A DNA stretch of 64,000 nucleotides from Tetrahymena thermophila SB210. Taxonomy: Eukaryota; Ciliophora; Oligohymenophorea; Hymenostomatida; Tetrahymenidae. Every line of letters begins with the position of its first letter. The stretch's first letter is position 1. Made by a program: the position numbers and the translations under genes. Under the pieces are notes generated by a model. It was not told the DNA's origin, did no database searches, and saw only the letters and a program-made list of their open reading frames with translations. The stretch spans positions 372,001 to 436,000 of the forward strand of contig NW_002476368.1 of assembly GCF_000189635.1 (NCBI RefSeq), read 5' to 3'. This document shows, in pieces, positions 10,850 to 23,360 of the stretch.

Positions 10850-13800
10850 AAATATTAAATAGCATTTTTTAAGAAAATAAAAAGTATGGAGTTTATTATT
10901 AAGGATAATATAAAATTTTATGGAAAATTATCTTATATATTCATAAAAAATAATTAATTTAACTTAGTTTTTATTGCAAAAAAAAAAGATTAGCAATTTT
11001 TTAAAAACCCATCTTACTTGATGATATATTTTTTTGAGTAATTCCAACTATGTTTTTATAAATTTTTAAAATTGCTTAGTTTTGCTCTTTAAGATAAAAT
11101 AAATTTAACAATTTTCTATTTTTAAATAAGTTAAATAGATATATTACTCACTGTGAGGTATCTATTTGTAAAGAATAAATTTTACCAAATATATAATAAT
11201 TTGCTAAAGTTTATTAGCGAAGTGAAAAAAATATTTAAATCAATATACAAATTAGAGATCAAGCGAATTTTAGGAAAAATTGAATTTTATGACTAAAATA
11301 GAAGTTTTAAAATGCCCAGTCTTTGGTTGAAATATAAATATAATATTCAATCTTCAACTATATAATTTAAAAGAACCTTTCTATTTTTTCTTCAGTATTT
11401 TAATTCATTTAAATTAATACTTTTAATAACCCTTTTTTCAAAACAAAATTTAGAGTACTTAAATTTTCTGTTTTTACTTCTCATTTTCTTTTCTTGATAA
11501 TAAATAAACATGTTATAACTTAAAGTGATGTGATTATCTTAAAGAAATAAAATCAATGTGAAATTGGTTAATAGTTTATTTTGGGTACTTTTAAATCAGA
11601 AGAAAAAAGAGAAATATTGATATTATCTAGCATAGTTTGCTTTTAAATATATATCTGCTCAAATAATTAATTTAAGGAGCAAAAGAATAAAATAAAATAT
11701 TCAATAATTTATAATCAATTAAAAAATTACCATTTTATTTTAGAAATTATGACTTTTTGTTTTGCTTTTAGGATCATTAATAAAAAAATTTTGATTTTTA
11801 GAGTAAAAATTTGTTGATGTTTCATTTTTTATTAAGATATTTGACAATTATTGCTTCTAGATTCAAGATCTTTAGCTGTTATTAGCATAAAATAATTGCT
11901 TTTATCTGATAGTTATAAAATTAAATGCTAATCATTGATAAATTAATAAAATTATCTTAATGGCTAACAAAATAAATAATTTCATTTTAGATTCTAGATA
12001 TTTAGCTATTATTAGTGAAAATAATCGCTTTTAGGTGATAATCATTGACAAATTAATAAAGTTATCTTAATCATTAGTAAATTAATTAAATTTTATCTAA
12101 TACGCATTCAAATTAATAAAAGCTTTAGAATTCAAGCTACTATCATTTGTAACAAATTATCTATCAAATATTATAAAAACTAACTATACATTTCATATTT
12201 AATATAAGTTATGATATTGCTATAATCTGGAAATTATGTATTTTAAGTTTTATTGAATTTCTAAAAACATAAATATTTATAGTTAATCTAAAAACATTTA
12301 AATATATTATCTGTTATTTGTAAATACTGAAATTTATTCATAATAAATGATAAAGCTATGTATGAAACTTTTAATTTCAAATATCTATCCTTGTATAAAT
12401 TTTATTTGATTTGACTGTAACAATCACATTAATAATATAAAAAAATTGGTCCTAATTTACTTAAAATTAATTCGGGAGGTTTAAAAATCAAATTAAAAGC
12501 ACACATAAATTCACTTCAATAATGAGATAAAGTTCAGTTTATGGTAATTAAAAATTTACTGAATTTTTGCAATTATCGCTAGTTTGATAGGATTAATTTG
12601 ATCAGTGTAGAAATTTAAGATCAATGTAAAAAATTCAATTAACTTTGAAATCAACCATTTTAGTAACACCTTCAAACTACTAAATGCAAAAATACTTTTC
12701 ACATCCTTATTCCCTTAAATTTACTTCTGGTAAATATATTTTGCTAATATAAACATTTATTTACCCAAAATTTTTAATACATTACTACTATTAAAATTAA
12801 GTAATATAATGTAAGTAGCAAGCATGAAATTTAATATATGTTTTTGATGATTAATATTATTAAGTAAAATAATAAGTGATTTACAATCAATCATTAATTA
12901 AATTATGATTCTTGTAATTACTGTAAATGATTTGTTGGCTTATTGATATTTTGTAGGCTATTTCCAGATAATATTTTTAAATATAATTATTTTATTAGAA
13001 TTTTTAAAGATTTATGATTATTATTTTTATCAAAAACAGCCTCAACTTCTCTTTTAAGTTGTTAATGGAAATAATTGTTAAATTATTAATTTTGGTTTGA
13101 ATAAAATCTTAATTTTATGAAAAATGTGGAAGAAATTAATTTTTAATTTTAAATAAAATTTTAATGTGGCTAAGATTAATTTAAAAGCCATCAATTAATA
13201 ATATAGAAAAACTGGAAATTTTTAACTCAAGTAACATTAACATAAATGGAAAATTCAGATAAATATTTTATATAATTTAAGGGAATATAGACAAAAAATG
13301 TGATCTAAATAAAACATTTTAAATGCATATGAAATAATAATAGTTGATTGAATATAAAAAGAATATGCTTACACAATTTGATAATTAAATATAGATTTAA
13401 TATAATATAATAATTAAATGTTCCTATTTAATAAGGATAATTACCTCACTTTTAAATGCGATATAGTTTACAATTATTAAAAATTAGGTTTTTGAAGGTG
13501 ACTATTTGTATGATTATTTCTATTTCTTAAAATTTATGGTTATAAACATATTATATTTCAAATTTAATACTTGAAAATGTATATTGAGACATATGACTCG
13601 CCTAGTCAGCTAGCTTACAAAGAAAAATTATATTAATTATTTTAAGTCTTTGAAAATCAAAATATATGCAAAAGATAGAATAGAATTTACACTACCATAT
13701 CTTCATTTTCATTAAATATATTAAATTAAACTAATTTATTTTTAAATTTCAAGCAATTATGTATACAATAAACATTAATTTTATTTATTTTTATTCTAAA

Positions 13801-14590
13801 GTTTTACTGAAATTTTATTCTAAAAATAGTTAATAATATTCCAAATAATTAATAATTGAAGAATAAATTCATTTTAAGTATTATAATTATTATTATTTTG
13901 TCTTTCAACATAGATATTTAATGCGCTAAAGTCATCTAATTCTTATTATAAATTACCTTTTTTAATGTGCATATTATATTTTCTTAGTATATTAAATCAA
14001 TCGATCTAAATTGATTAGAAAAAATTTCAGTGAAAAATCGACTCCTTAATTCTTCTTAAAACAGTAATTATCTAATTTAGAAATGAATAATTAAACTTGA
14101 ATTAAAAAAAATAAGGTTTTTCATTTAATTAACCAAATATTTAATTTGAAATACTATTACTATTCTCTCCACTGATACCTTATTAATTTACTGAAGCTAA
14201 TATATTCCATATAATTTAATTACATTGTAATTTCATGAAACAATATTTAAATAGCTTAGATTATTTTGAGATATCTATTATTTTACAATCAATTAAAGAA
14301 ATAAAATTATTTACTAAACATTTTCTTTATTTCTAAATACCCATTTAAGGATATTTATTTAGTAAAATTGAGTTATGTTCTATTCAAAAAATATATTCTC
14401 ACATTCAATTTCAAAGATAAAATCTTACTTACACTTTAATTCATTAATTAAAGCCAAGATTGAACTTTCTTCACTGATAGCATTAATATTACAATTTTTA
14501 TTGACGTAATTGATAATTCAGCTTGCAAATTAAAGTCTGTAAATAAGTTTCTAATTTACCATATTAAAAATTTTCTATTAAAAACCACTT
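10850..14590 (-). repeat. spacer block alpha, copy A, with antisense LRR-like segments
   Basis: This is the longest form of a block repeated upstream of six surface genes (others: 21115-23220, 26100-29640, 32560-35480, 38560-41915, 47110-50025). On the minus strand it contains short readings with LRR-like periodicity: near 14510-14395 (S-E-E-S-S-I-L-A-L-I-N-E-L-K-C), near 13970-13920 (L-D-D-F-S-A-L-N-I-Y-V) and near 13070-12980 (H-K-S-L-K-I-L). Homologous readings recur in other copies with substitutions, but no full splice chain was assembled. It may be a live intron-rich gene or a relic. The block also holds two short repeat units (about 11850-12120) with hairpins. Confidence 0.45.
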
Positions 14591-14591
14591 A

Positions 14592-14713
14592 TTTAATTAG
14601 CTATTTTAATTAATTGATAGATCTATTTCTTTAATTTATTTTTGTATAAAACCAAAACAGATTTTCATTTTTTATAAATAATAAATAACTAAATTATTAA
14701 TTAACAAAAACTA
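14592..14713 (+). promoter_or_regulatory. conserved 5' flank of the surface-protein genes (copy A)
   Basis: About 120 bases just before the start codon are nearly identical before genes A to F. The block reads TTAATTAGCTATTTTAATT, then an AATTGATAGATCTATTTCTT-like stretch, then GTATAAAACCAAAACAG, and ends in A-rich leader at the ATG. Matching blocks lie at about 23218-23360, 29643-29780, 35482-35616, 41916-42043 and 50025-50163. Genes G and I have diverged flanks. The TATAAAA-like element and strong conservation suggest a core promoter and leader; recent duplication alone could also explain part of it. Confidence 0.5.
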
Positions 14714-17173
14714 ATGCAACTCGAACTCAGTTTATTTTTGCTTCTTATTTTCTTTGCTAAAAGCATTTACGCTCTTAGCAAATGCTTATGTACTGTAGAT
14801 TCTTCTTCTTTTCCAGGTTCTAGTGCAGTTCCACCTGCATCTCTTTCTTTATCATCTGAAAACGAAGTTGTTGGAAATACAGATGTCGGAAAACTTATTG
14901 CTGTAGGCTCTATTCAAGTACTATAGTAAGTTTTTTAAGTTACAAAGTGGTCTAGTATAGCACTTAATCACAATTGCCCTTTTGGATATACTCCTCTTAC
15001 TAAAGATGACTTAACTACCATAATTGGAAGATCTGATATAAAGTCTTTAGTTGGACCAACATACTTAAATCTTGATTTTACAAAAAATGTTTACTATTCT
15101 TCTACTAAGGTAAACGCTACAGCTACTAGAGGTAGTGATAATAATTCATATAACTACTTTTCTTTAGCTGTTGATAAAAATAATAACTTTACTATTGAAG
15201 GTTCAAGCACGTATTGGGAATCTAAAATAAAATCTACTATTTGCAAAAGGGATATGTAATTGTTTTCTGTTTCTCTAAATGGCTATGAAGGTTTCGATTT
15301 AGAAAAAGGAAAATCCTACTAAATTTAAATTAATAACAAGAATGTTTAGCAATATTACATTTATGATAGCAATGGAAATAAATTTACTACTTAGACCTTC
15401 AATTATATTCATAATGGAGATTCTTTATGGGGATGTGCTACGCTTAATTTCAAGCTCTAGCTATTTGGTGGAATTATTGCTGGCGATTGCCTTGCAATTT
15501 GGACTTAAAATCAGATGGCCTTTAATGCCGATTCTAGCAGTTTCAATATGAATTCAATCAAAACTGCTGTCTTGTCAGGAGTTAAAGCAAATGTAAATAC
15601 AGGATTCTTTTTCAGTCCTGGTTCAGCACCTATAGCTCCAATTATAGGTGATTCAAGTTCATTTTATGTCTATTACTCAGTACAGACATCAAACTAGCTG
15701 ATGGTTTAGAAGGTTTCAAGTACAGGTACTCCGATTGGAGCTGCTATTGATACTAAATAAACTGGTCAACCTTTCGATATTACCTCTACTGGATTTGGCT
15801 TTGTAGTAATGGCAGCAGATTCGACATAAAGAGCTTTCATATAAGCTATAAATAAAGACGGAACTTAGAGATGGTTAAGAAATTTAATTAACAATGGTGA
15901 TGCACCAGAAAGCCCAAAAGAATAGATTGAATTTTTCTAAAGTGATAAATGTGATTTACCCTTTGGAATGAATTGCATGTTCAGGCCTCATAATGGTAGA
16001 CTTAACTATGCGAGAGGAAAAATTTAAGCAGTTTGGGCACATTATAATCACTTTGGATATAGAAAAGGTGGAGGTAGAAATGATCACACTGGAGATACAA
16101 TGATAAGCTTAGACGCTGATACAGGCTATAATTAGACTATCTTTTGGAGTTTTGCAGCTTCTCACTCTTTGTATTAGGATATGCACTATGATGGAAAGAA
16201 TTTATATGTTGCTTCTCTTGCAGATGCTTACCCAATGAATATTTTATTTTAGGTTTGCAATATCGATACTTATCAATGTAAAGATAGTGGTACTGTAGTT
16301 TAAGGAGATATACCTGGTAATGGTGGCGGTTCCTCATCAGGTAGAATTGGTGGTTTCTTTAGCATTATAGGAAACAGAACACAAAAGCTATTTGTTTATT
16401 AGAGAAAGGCAAGCAATGGAGGATACAGCGGATCTGTGTCAAATAATACAGTAAATGAACTTGCTGTACTTAAGTTTGATTCCTAGCTGAACTATATTTC
16501 AACTACAACTCTTTTGAGTGGTGAAGTAGCTTCTAGAGTAAATAGTATAAAATCAGTACCCTATGGTAAAAATATTTTACTTGCTTACACAGTTATTCCT
16601 ACTTCTGAAGTTCAAAATTTCAACCGCTAAGGCAGCAATAACAAAGTAGATTAAGCTTATATTGCTTTATTAAGTGGTGTTGATGGATCATTTTTAGTAT
16701 AACCAACCTAACTATCTACCTTCCAAATAAATTCTTCTGATGACTGGAGGATACTAGAAAATGGAAGCATCGCTTATACATATATAGACAACAGTAATAA
16801 TTTAAATATCTACTACACTCCTTCACTTACAATTCCTAGTTATCCAAATCCTATTCTACCATATGATAGCATATATGGATTTGGTAACTTTACAAATACC
16901 TAATAGTAACCCATTATAAATAACTACAACTATGTTTGTGTTAAGTAAAATAATACAAATTGGAGTATTGTAGACTATAGCAAAACCATATCAAGCGTAG
17001 CAAGTAGTAATAATCCATCAAATAGCAATAATCCATCAAACAGCAATAATCCATCAAACAGCAATAATCCATGTGTTCCTGGCAGTAACTAAGCTAATGA
17101 TTGTATCTCTTCATTTAAAAATATCATTAATAACTTATGTATCTTTTTAATAATAATAACATTCCTTTTCTGA
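14714..17173 (+). CDS. array gene A: secreted, probably GPI-anchored surface protein (819 aa)
   Basis: Single exon, TAA/TAG read as Gln, stop TGA. Residues 1-20 form a signal peptide ending A-L-S-K before C24-L-C26. Residues about 60-330 carry conserved N-C-P, T-I-C-K, W-G-C-A and G-D-C-L-A-I-W cysteines. Residues about 335-760 have repeated beta-strand units resembling a propeller (for example I-S-L-D-A-D-T-G and the Y-D-G-K-N-L-Y-V-A-S segment). Then come a stalk with three N-N-P-S-N-S hexads, P-C-V-P-G, and a hydrophobic tail (N-N-L-C-I-F-L followed by Ile/Thr/Phe) with no charged end, as in a GPI-attachment signal. The function is unknown. Copy-specific features are K-W-S-S-I-A-L before the first N-C-P and a R-K-G-G-G-R loop at the H-Y-N-H-F-G site. 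The copy 3' flank runs directly into block gamma. Confidence 0.9.
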
Positions 17174-17252
17174 TAAAACTCAATTCAGAAAAATTTAATG
17201 TTTATAATTAATTTGTTTTATTTGAAGCAAACAAATAATAAATCGTATAAAA
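17174..17252. other. 3' flank of gene A
   Basis: Short AT-rich flank, similar to the flanks after B to F (each contains a TTTGAAGCAAA- or TTTGATAGAAAC-like motif about 60 bases past the stop). It may hold 3' processing signals. Confidence 0.35.
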
Positions 17253-19245
17253 AGTAAACTAATTAATACTCTAAATAAACTATTAAGCTCAAATAATTTT
17301 CATAGCTTGATAAATCCAAGCAATATTGTTAATCCAAATTTGATTTAAAGATCAAATTTGCCCTTTTATATTAGTTAAATATAAAATTTGTAAAAATATT
17401 TTGAAGGATTTTCCTATTTGTTTTTTAAATAATTCTTAGAGTAACTAATATGAGTTTTATAAAGAGTTTATTGTTTGAGTAATAATTAATGAATTTCTGA
17501 AATTTTATTTAATCAATTCTTTGGTTAGCTGATTTGTTTTACTTGTGTAAATTAATATAATTATTCACTAAAGACTCATTTAAATTACTCTCCAATAAAA
17601 TAGCTCTATTTTTAGTTTCAATTTACTTTAAATCAAGTGATAAAGTAGAAAGATTAGTACAATGAGCTAAACAGAAAGTATACTTTAAGCTACTATTTTT
17701 CCAATCTTATTATTGCTTTTTATTTAAGAATAAATAGCTTAATCTATTTCTTACTTAATATCATTATTCATAATAAAAATATAAAAAAATTAAAATTTTA
17801 TTTTTCCTATTGCTAAGCTATATGTCTTAAAGTTATTTAAACTTCATTAAAAATGTAGCTAAACTTTTTACACCAAGATCTTCTGTATCATTTATACTTT
17901 AATTATAAATTTAATCTTCAAAATATTGCCTGCTTACTCTATTAGCAGTGAAGGTAGAATTTTTTATAATAAGGAAAATCTAACTTAAATTTAAAAACTT
18001 TTGAATTTTACTGATTTTTTTTGTAAATCTGTGATGACTCAAATTTATTATTATCCATCAACTCAATTATAATTCTAAGGCAACAAAATTATTAACATGA
18101 ATAGTCCCAATTTATTTTTTATTTTTAATAAATTGGTATTTATAGTCAAATTTTAACAATTTTCCTTTTAATGTGATTTTTATTTTTAAATAATTTTTGA
18201 GGATTAATTTATTCATATAAAAATAAAAATTTTTTTGCAATAATTGTCAAAGACTATTTCAAATAGAAAACTAATTTATACTAGAAATTAAGCAATAAAA
18301 AAGAGATGCTAGTCACGCTTTCTAATGATGCTGATAAATATGCTATTCCTTTATTGCTTATACAATAGTTTCCTTTAAAGTAAAATAAATTATAACTAAA
18401 GATAAAAAAAACTTTTTAAAAAAATAAAAAGTATATTTCCAAATTCTTAAAGTGTAAGATTTAAATGAAAGTAATAATCCAACTTGTAAAGTTATTAATT
18501 TATATCTAAATTTTTGAATTTAATAAATAGTTAAAAAATTTTAATATATTAATTAAAAATTGCTCTTATCCAAATTAAAGCTCCACTTTTTAAAGATCAG
18601 AACATTTAGTTAAAGCTAAGCATACATTTTTCATTTTGATGTCGCTTTAAAAAAATTTACTATTAAATTTTCGTGTAAATATAATAAAAAAAATTACAAT
18701 AATAAATATTAATCAAAATATTTGTATTTAAAAAAAATTTTTTTGAAAATATCATAAAAAAGTTTATTATTTATTATGTATCAAAAGTCAAAGAAAGAAA
18801 TAAAATAAATGAATTTATTTTTGATTTTTTCATGAAATTAAAATTTTTATTACTCAGTGATATAAATAGCCGTTTGATTACTCAAAGAGGATATTATTAA
18901 CTTTTAATTAAATGAAAAATTAGTTTAGATAGTAAATAATTAGAAAACAGTAATATACTTCTATATCTTAATTGTATTACTAATTATATTATGTCATACT
19001 TTTTTATTTATTTTACAAGTATATTTCTTCAAATTAAATTTGGAATTCAGATAAATTATTATTTTTTATAAAAAATAGCATAAACTAAACAAATATAATA
19101 AATATATAAAATATAAGTATATCTATTTAATTTTTAGTTTTTCCTTTGTAATTATTACAATTTAATTTCAACTTTTTTCCTTTTTATTGCTAATTCTTTG
19201 AGATTCAAAGCAAGAATAATATGGAAATATCAATTTAATACTTTT
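17253..19245 (-). pseudogene. decayed duplicate of the 5' half of the LRR gene (block gamma)
   Basis: About 2 kb is colinear with 8461-10440. Counterparts of LRR exons 1-4 are recognisable: exon 1 near 18637-18573 (start ATG kept, then L-T-K-C-S-D-L-Q-K-V-E-L), exon 2 near 18370-18280 (N-K-G-I-A-Y-L-S-A-S-L-E), exon 3 near 17900-17813 (M-K-F-K-Q-L-Q-D-I-Q-L), and exon 4 near 17720-17630. Lesions: the exon 1 donor GT is AT, the exon 3 donor region GGTAAA is GGAAAA, one base is inserted at the exon 2 acceptor, and one base is lost in exon 4, shifting the frame. Exons 5-13 are absent. This contrast supports selection on the intact copy at 6.4-9.8 kb. Confidence 0.7.
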
Positions 19246-19960
19246 ATACAAATTAGAATATTTTAAATTAAATTAAAAAAATTTTAATTTAAAAATAATA
19301 AAAAAAACAAAATAACTAAAAAAATAATCTTAAAAAAAAGGATTAATTTAAAAACAACAAAACAAAATAAATATATAGACTAATAATTACAGTTAGTGTT
19401 GTTCAAAATAGACTAGGTCGAAAGACATACGAAAAGTGGAGGAGCTAAATGTTTCGGATTCACTGTAAAGTTTTTAAATGAAAATTATTGGTTTTAGTTT
19501 TTAAATTTTTTTTAAAGTTTGTCAAATTAAGATTAGCGAAAAATAAGTTTAAAATTATAAGACTACAAGATCATAAAATAATTAATTTGAGGTTAAATAC
19601 TTTAGATGGAATAATTCATGAAAACAATAAGTAAATATAAATTCTTAAATTTTCTTTTATTAAATGATAAACTAATTGATTTAAATTAAAAAAGTTTAAT
19701 AAAGAAAAAAATGAATAATTAGTCTAGATGCTAAGAAAATTTTGAAGAAAATAACGATGATTGGCTAGTAAAAATCAGAAATAATTAACAAATGAAAATA
19801 AAAAAAGTAACCCTTTAATATGAATATGAAATTATGAATTATTTAGAAAACTAATTTTATAGAAATTTATATATATTATCTTTTGAGCAACATTTTTTTC
19901 CAGGGGTATATTCGTATCAATACAACTAAATTTTTAATCTATAACAGAATAAATAGTATT
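19246..19960. other. unique part of the A-B spacer
   Basis: AT-rich DNA without a recognised counterpart in the window. A slightly more G-rich patch lies at 19400-19460. No gene is seen. Confidence 0.4.
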
Positions 19961-21110
19961 CTTTTGATCTTAAATTTACTTTTAGTAAATTTGTTTTGCT
20001 AATATAAATATTTATTTCCCCGATTTCTTAATTAATAATTAGCTATTAAAATTAAATCATATTTGATAAGTTGTAACCTTGAAATCAATTAATACTTTTG
20101 ATGATTACTATTAATAATTAAAATAATAAACCTATTGTCATCATTCTTTAATTAAAATATGATTTTTGATATTTAATTATTGGCTTACTAATATGCATTT
20201 AGTAGATTAGATAATCTTTTTAATATATAATGATAATGTTTTAAAATGTATAATTAATATATATATTTAATAAGTATTATTTTATTAGAATTATCAAGTA
20301 TTTATGATTATTATTTCCAATTACAATAATGCTTTGTCTTCTCTTAAATTTATTAATAGAATTAATTATTAAACTATCAAAAATGTGGATGAAATCAATT
20401 CTTTTAGAGTTTTAAATAAAATTTGAGTGTGACTAATATATCTAAAAACCATCAATTAATATTTTTAAAAATTTTGAAATTTTTAGATCAAGTAACATTC
20501 AAATAAATGGAGAGTTTGAATTGGTATTTTAAATAATTTAAGGGAATATAAATAAAAATCATGATCTAAATAAAACATTTTAAGTATATGCGAATTAATA
20601 ATATATTGATTGAATATAAAAAGAATATGCTTACACAATTTTATAATTTAAAATAGAATTAATTTTATACTTTAATTAAATGTTCTGTTAAATAAGGATA
20701 ATGATTTCATTTTTAAATATGATTCAATTAAAATGATTAAAGTTAAACTTTTAAGATGAATAGTTGTATGATTTATTCTATTTCATAAAATTTATGATTA
20801 TAAGCATTTCTATTCTAAATTTAATACTTGAAAATTTATTTTAAGACAAGTGGATCAACTAGTCTACAAGTAAAAAAATAAATTAATTATTTTAAGTCTT
20901 TAAAAATCAAAATTATGCTATAGATTGAATAAAATTTACACTACCTTATCTTCATTAATTTTTAAATTTCAAGCAATGTCTACAATAAATATTAATTTCA
21001 TTTATTTTTTAAAGAAATTTACTGAAAATTTTCTTCTAAAAGTAGTGTATAATATCCCAAGCAATTGAAAAACAAATACATTTTAAGTATTATAATAATT
21101 AATTTTATTG
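19961..21110 (-). repeat. partial extra copy of block alpha (middle part)
   Basis: This matches the alpha segment of copy A from about 12720 to 13880, including the TTTGCTAATATAAATATTTATTT stretch, the CTTGAAAATTTATTTT region and the TTTCAAGCAAT region. It is followed at once by the start of a second alpha copy, so two alpha units abut without a surface gene between them. A lost gene or an unequal exchange is inferred. Confidence 0.5.
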
Positions 21111-23220
21111 ATTTTCTATTTTATTAGGCAATTATTACTTTTATTTTCAAGATCTTTAACTGGTGTTAGTGTAAAATTATCTATTTTAATAGATAGTCTA
21201 TAAAAATAAATAAGATTATCTTAATAGTTGACAAAATAATAAATTTCATTCTAAGTTCAAGATCTTCAGTGTTATTAGTTAAAATAATCACAGTTAAGCG
21301 ATAGTCTACAAAATTCAATGCTAATCATTGATAAATTAATAAAATTATCTTAATAACTAACAAATTAATTAAATTCTTCTAATAGGCATTAAAGATTTAG
21401 AATTCAAGCCAAACCTACCATATAACAAATTATCTATCAAATATTATAAAACTAAATTATCCAATCCATATTTATATAATTTATTGAATTTCTAAGTACT
21501 TAAATATTTTTTGTAAATCTAAAGATGTTCAAATATATTATTTTTTATCTGTAAATATTAAAATTTATTCTTAACAAATTAGCAGAGTTAAGTATAAACC
21601 CTTTAATTTAAAATATCTATCCTAATATATTTTTTATTTTATTTGAATGTAACAATTGGATTTATAATTTACAAAAATTAGCCCTAATTTACTTAAAATT
21701 AATCTGGGAAAAGATCTAACTATCAAATTAAAAGCATAATTACATTCACTTTAATAATTAAATAAAGTTGAGTTTATGGTAATTAAAAATTTACTGATTT
21801 TTTTTAATTAACAATAGGTTGATAGGATTAATTTAATCAATAGAAAATTAAGATCATTCATATAAAAAACTCAAGAAACTATGAAATCAATCATTAATAG
21901 TAACACTTCAAACTTCTAAATGCAAAAAAACTTTTACATCCTTTTTTATTTAAAGAAAGTATCCCTTATTAGAATTAGTAAGTATTTATTATTATAGTTT
22001 CAAATTATAACAGTACCTTGTCTTCTCTATAATTTGTTAATAGAAATAGTTATTAAATTATTAGTTTTGATTTGAATAAAATCTTAATTTAAAAAAATTT
22101 GAATGCAAATAATTTATAAAATTTGAAAAATTTTAATTCAAGTAACAATTAAATAAATTGAGAATTCGGATAGATATTTTATATAATTAATGGAATATAT
22201 AAACAAAATTCTAATCTAAATAAAACATATTAAATGCAACTAATTAAATTTATTTATTGAATTTAAAAAGAATATGTTTACACAATTTTATAATTAAATA
22301 TAGAATTAATATAATACAAAAATTAAATGTTCCAATTAAATAAGGATAATGGCCTCACTTTAAAATCTGATTCAAATTACAATAATTAGAATTAAGCATT
22401 TTAAGATGAGTTAGGTGGCTCACCTAATCAGCTAGTCTACAAATAAAAAAATAAATTAAGTATTTTTAAATCTTTAAAAATCAAAATAAACACAATAGAT
22501 AGAATAAAATTTATACTACTATATGTTCATTATCATAAAATATTAAATTTCAATAAATTTTGTATGTCTAAAACAATAAACATTTATTTCATATATTTTA
22601 TTTATGAAATATTATTTTAAAAGTTGTTAATAATATCCCAAACAATTGAAAATAAATATTTTGTTTTTCTATATAGGTAAATAATCTGTTAAAGTCATCT
22701 AATTAATATTTTTAATTACATTTTTCAAAATAATTTTGTACATGTTATATTTAAAAAGTATATTAAATTAATGGGTGTATATTAACTAAAAAAAATTACA
22801 ATTATTTTTCTAGCATTAGAGAAAAATGGACATAATTTAATTACTTTATTGCTTCATGTAATAAAATTAAAATACTTTAAATCCTTTTGAGATATTTAAT
22901 ATTTCCCAATCAGGAATACATATTTAAAAAATATAAAATTGTTTATAAAATATTTTCTTTTTTTTTTTAATCCATTGAAGAATATATGTTTAGTAGAATT
23001 TTATGTACTATTTAAAATTATCTACTTCATCTTCAATATTAAAGACAAAATCTTACTTAACTTTTAAATTAATATCTAATGATAAGATTGAACTTTGTTC
23101 ACTGATAAGATTAATATTAAAATTTTTATAGATGTAATAGATAATTCAGTTTGTAAAATTCGATTCTGTAAGCAAGTTTTTAATTTATCATATTAACAAT
23201 TTTCTATTAAAAATCACTTA
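21111..23220 (-). repeat. spacer block alpha, copy B (internally shortened)
   Basis: It begins at the TTCAAGATCTTTAACTGG unit and runs to gene B, but the central part is shortened relative to copies A and C. It carries hairpin TATCTA/TAGATA at 21178-21195 and a minus-strand reading near 23150-23035 (I-S-E-Q-S-S-I-L-S-L-D-I) homologous to that of copy A. Confidence 0.45.
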
Positions 23221-23360
23221 TTTAATTAGCTATTTTAATTAATTAATAGATCTATTTCTTTAATCTATTTTTCTATAAAACCAAAACAGTTTTTCATTTT
23301 ATTATAAATTATAATAAATAAATAAAAATAATAAACTAAATTATAAATTAAGAAAAATTA

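Noticed and set aside
15342-15697. Open frames of 60-70 codons recurring inside several array genes (also at 30430, 42672 and 43950)
   Set aside because: Out-of-frame shadows that recur because the genes are paralogous.
14714-17173. Identification as a classical ciliate immobilization antigen
   Set aside because: Those are dominated by periodic C-x-x-C repeats; this protein has scattered cysteines and propeller-like strands.
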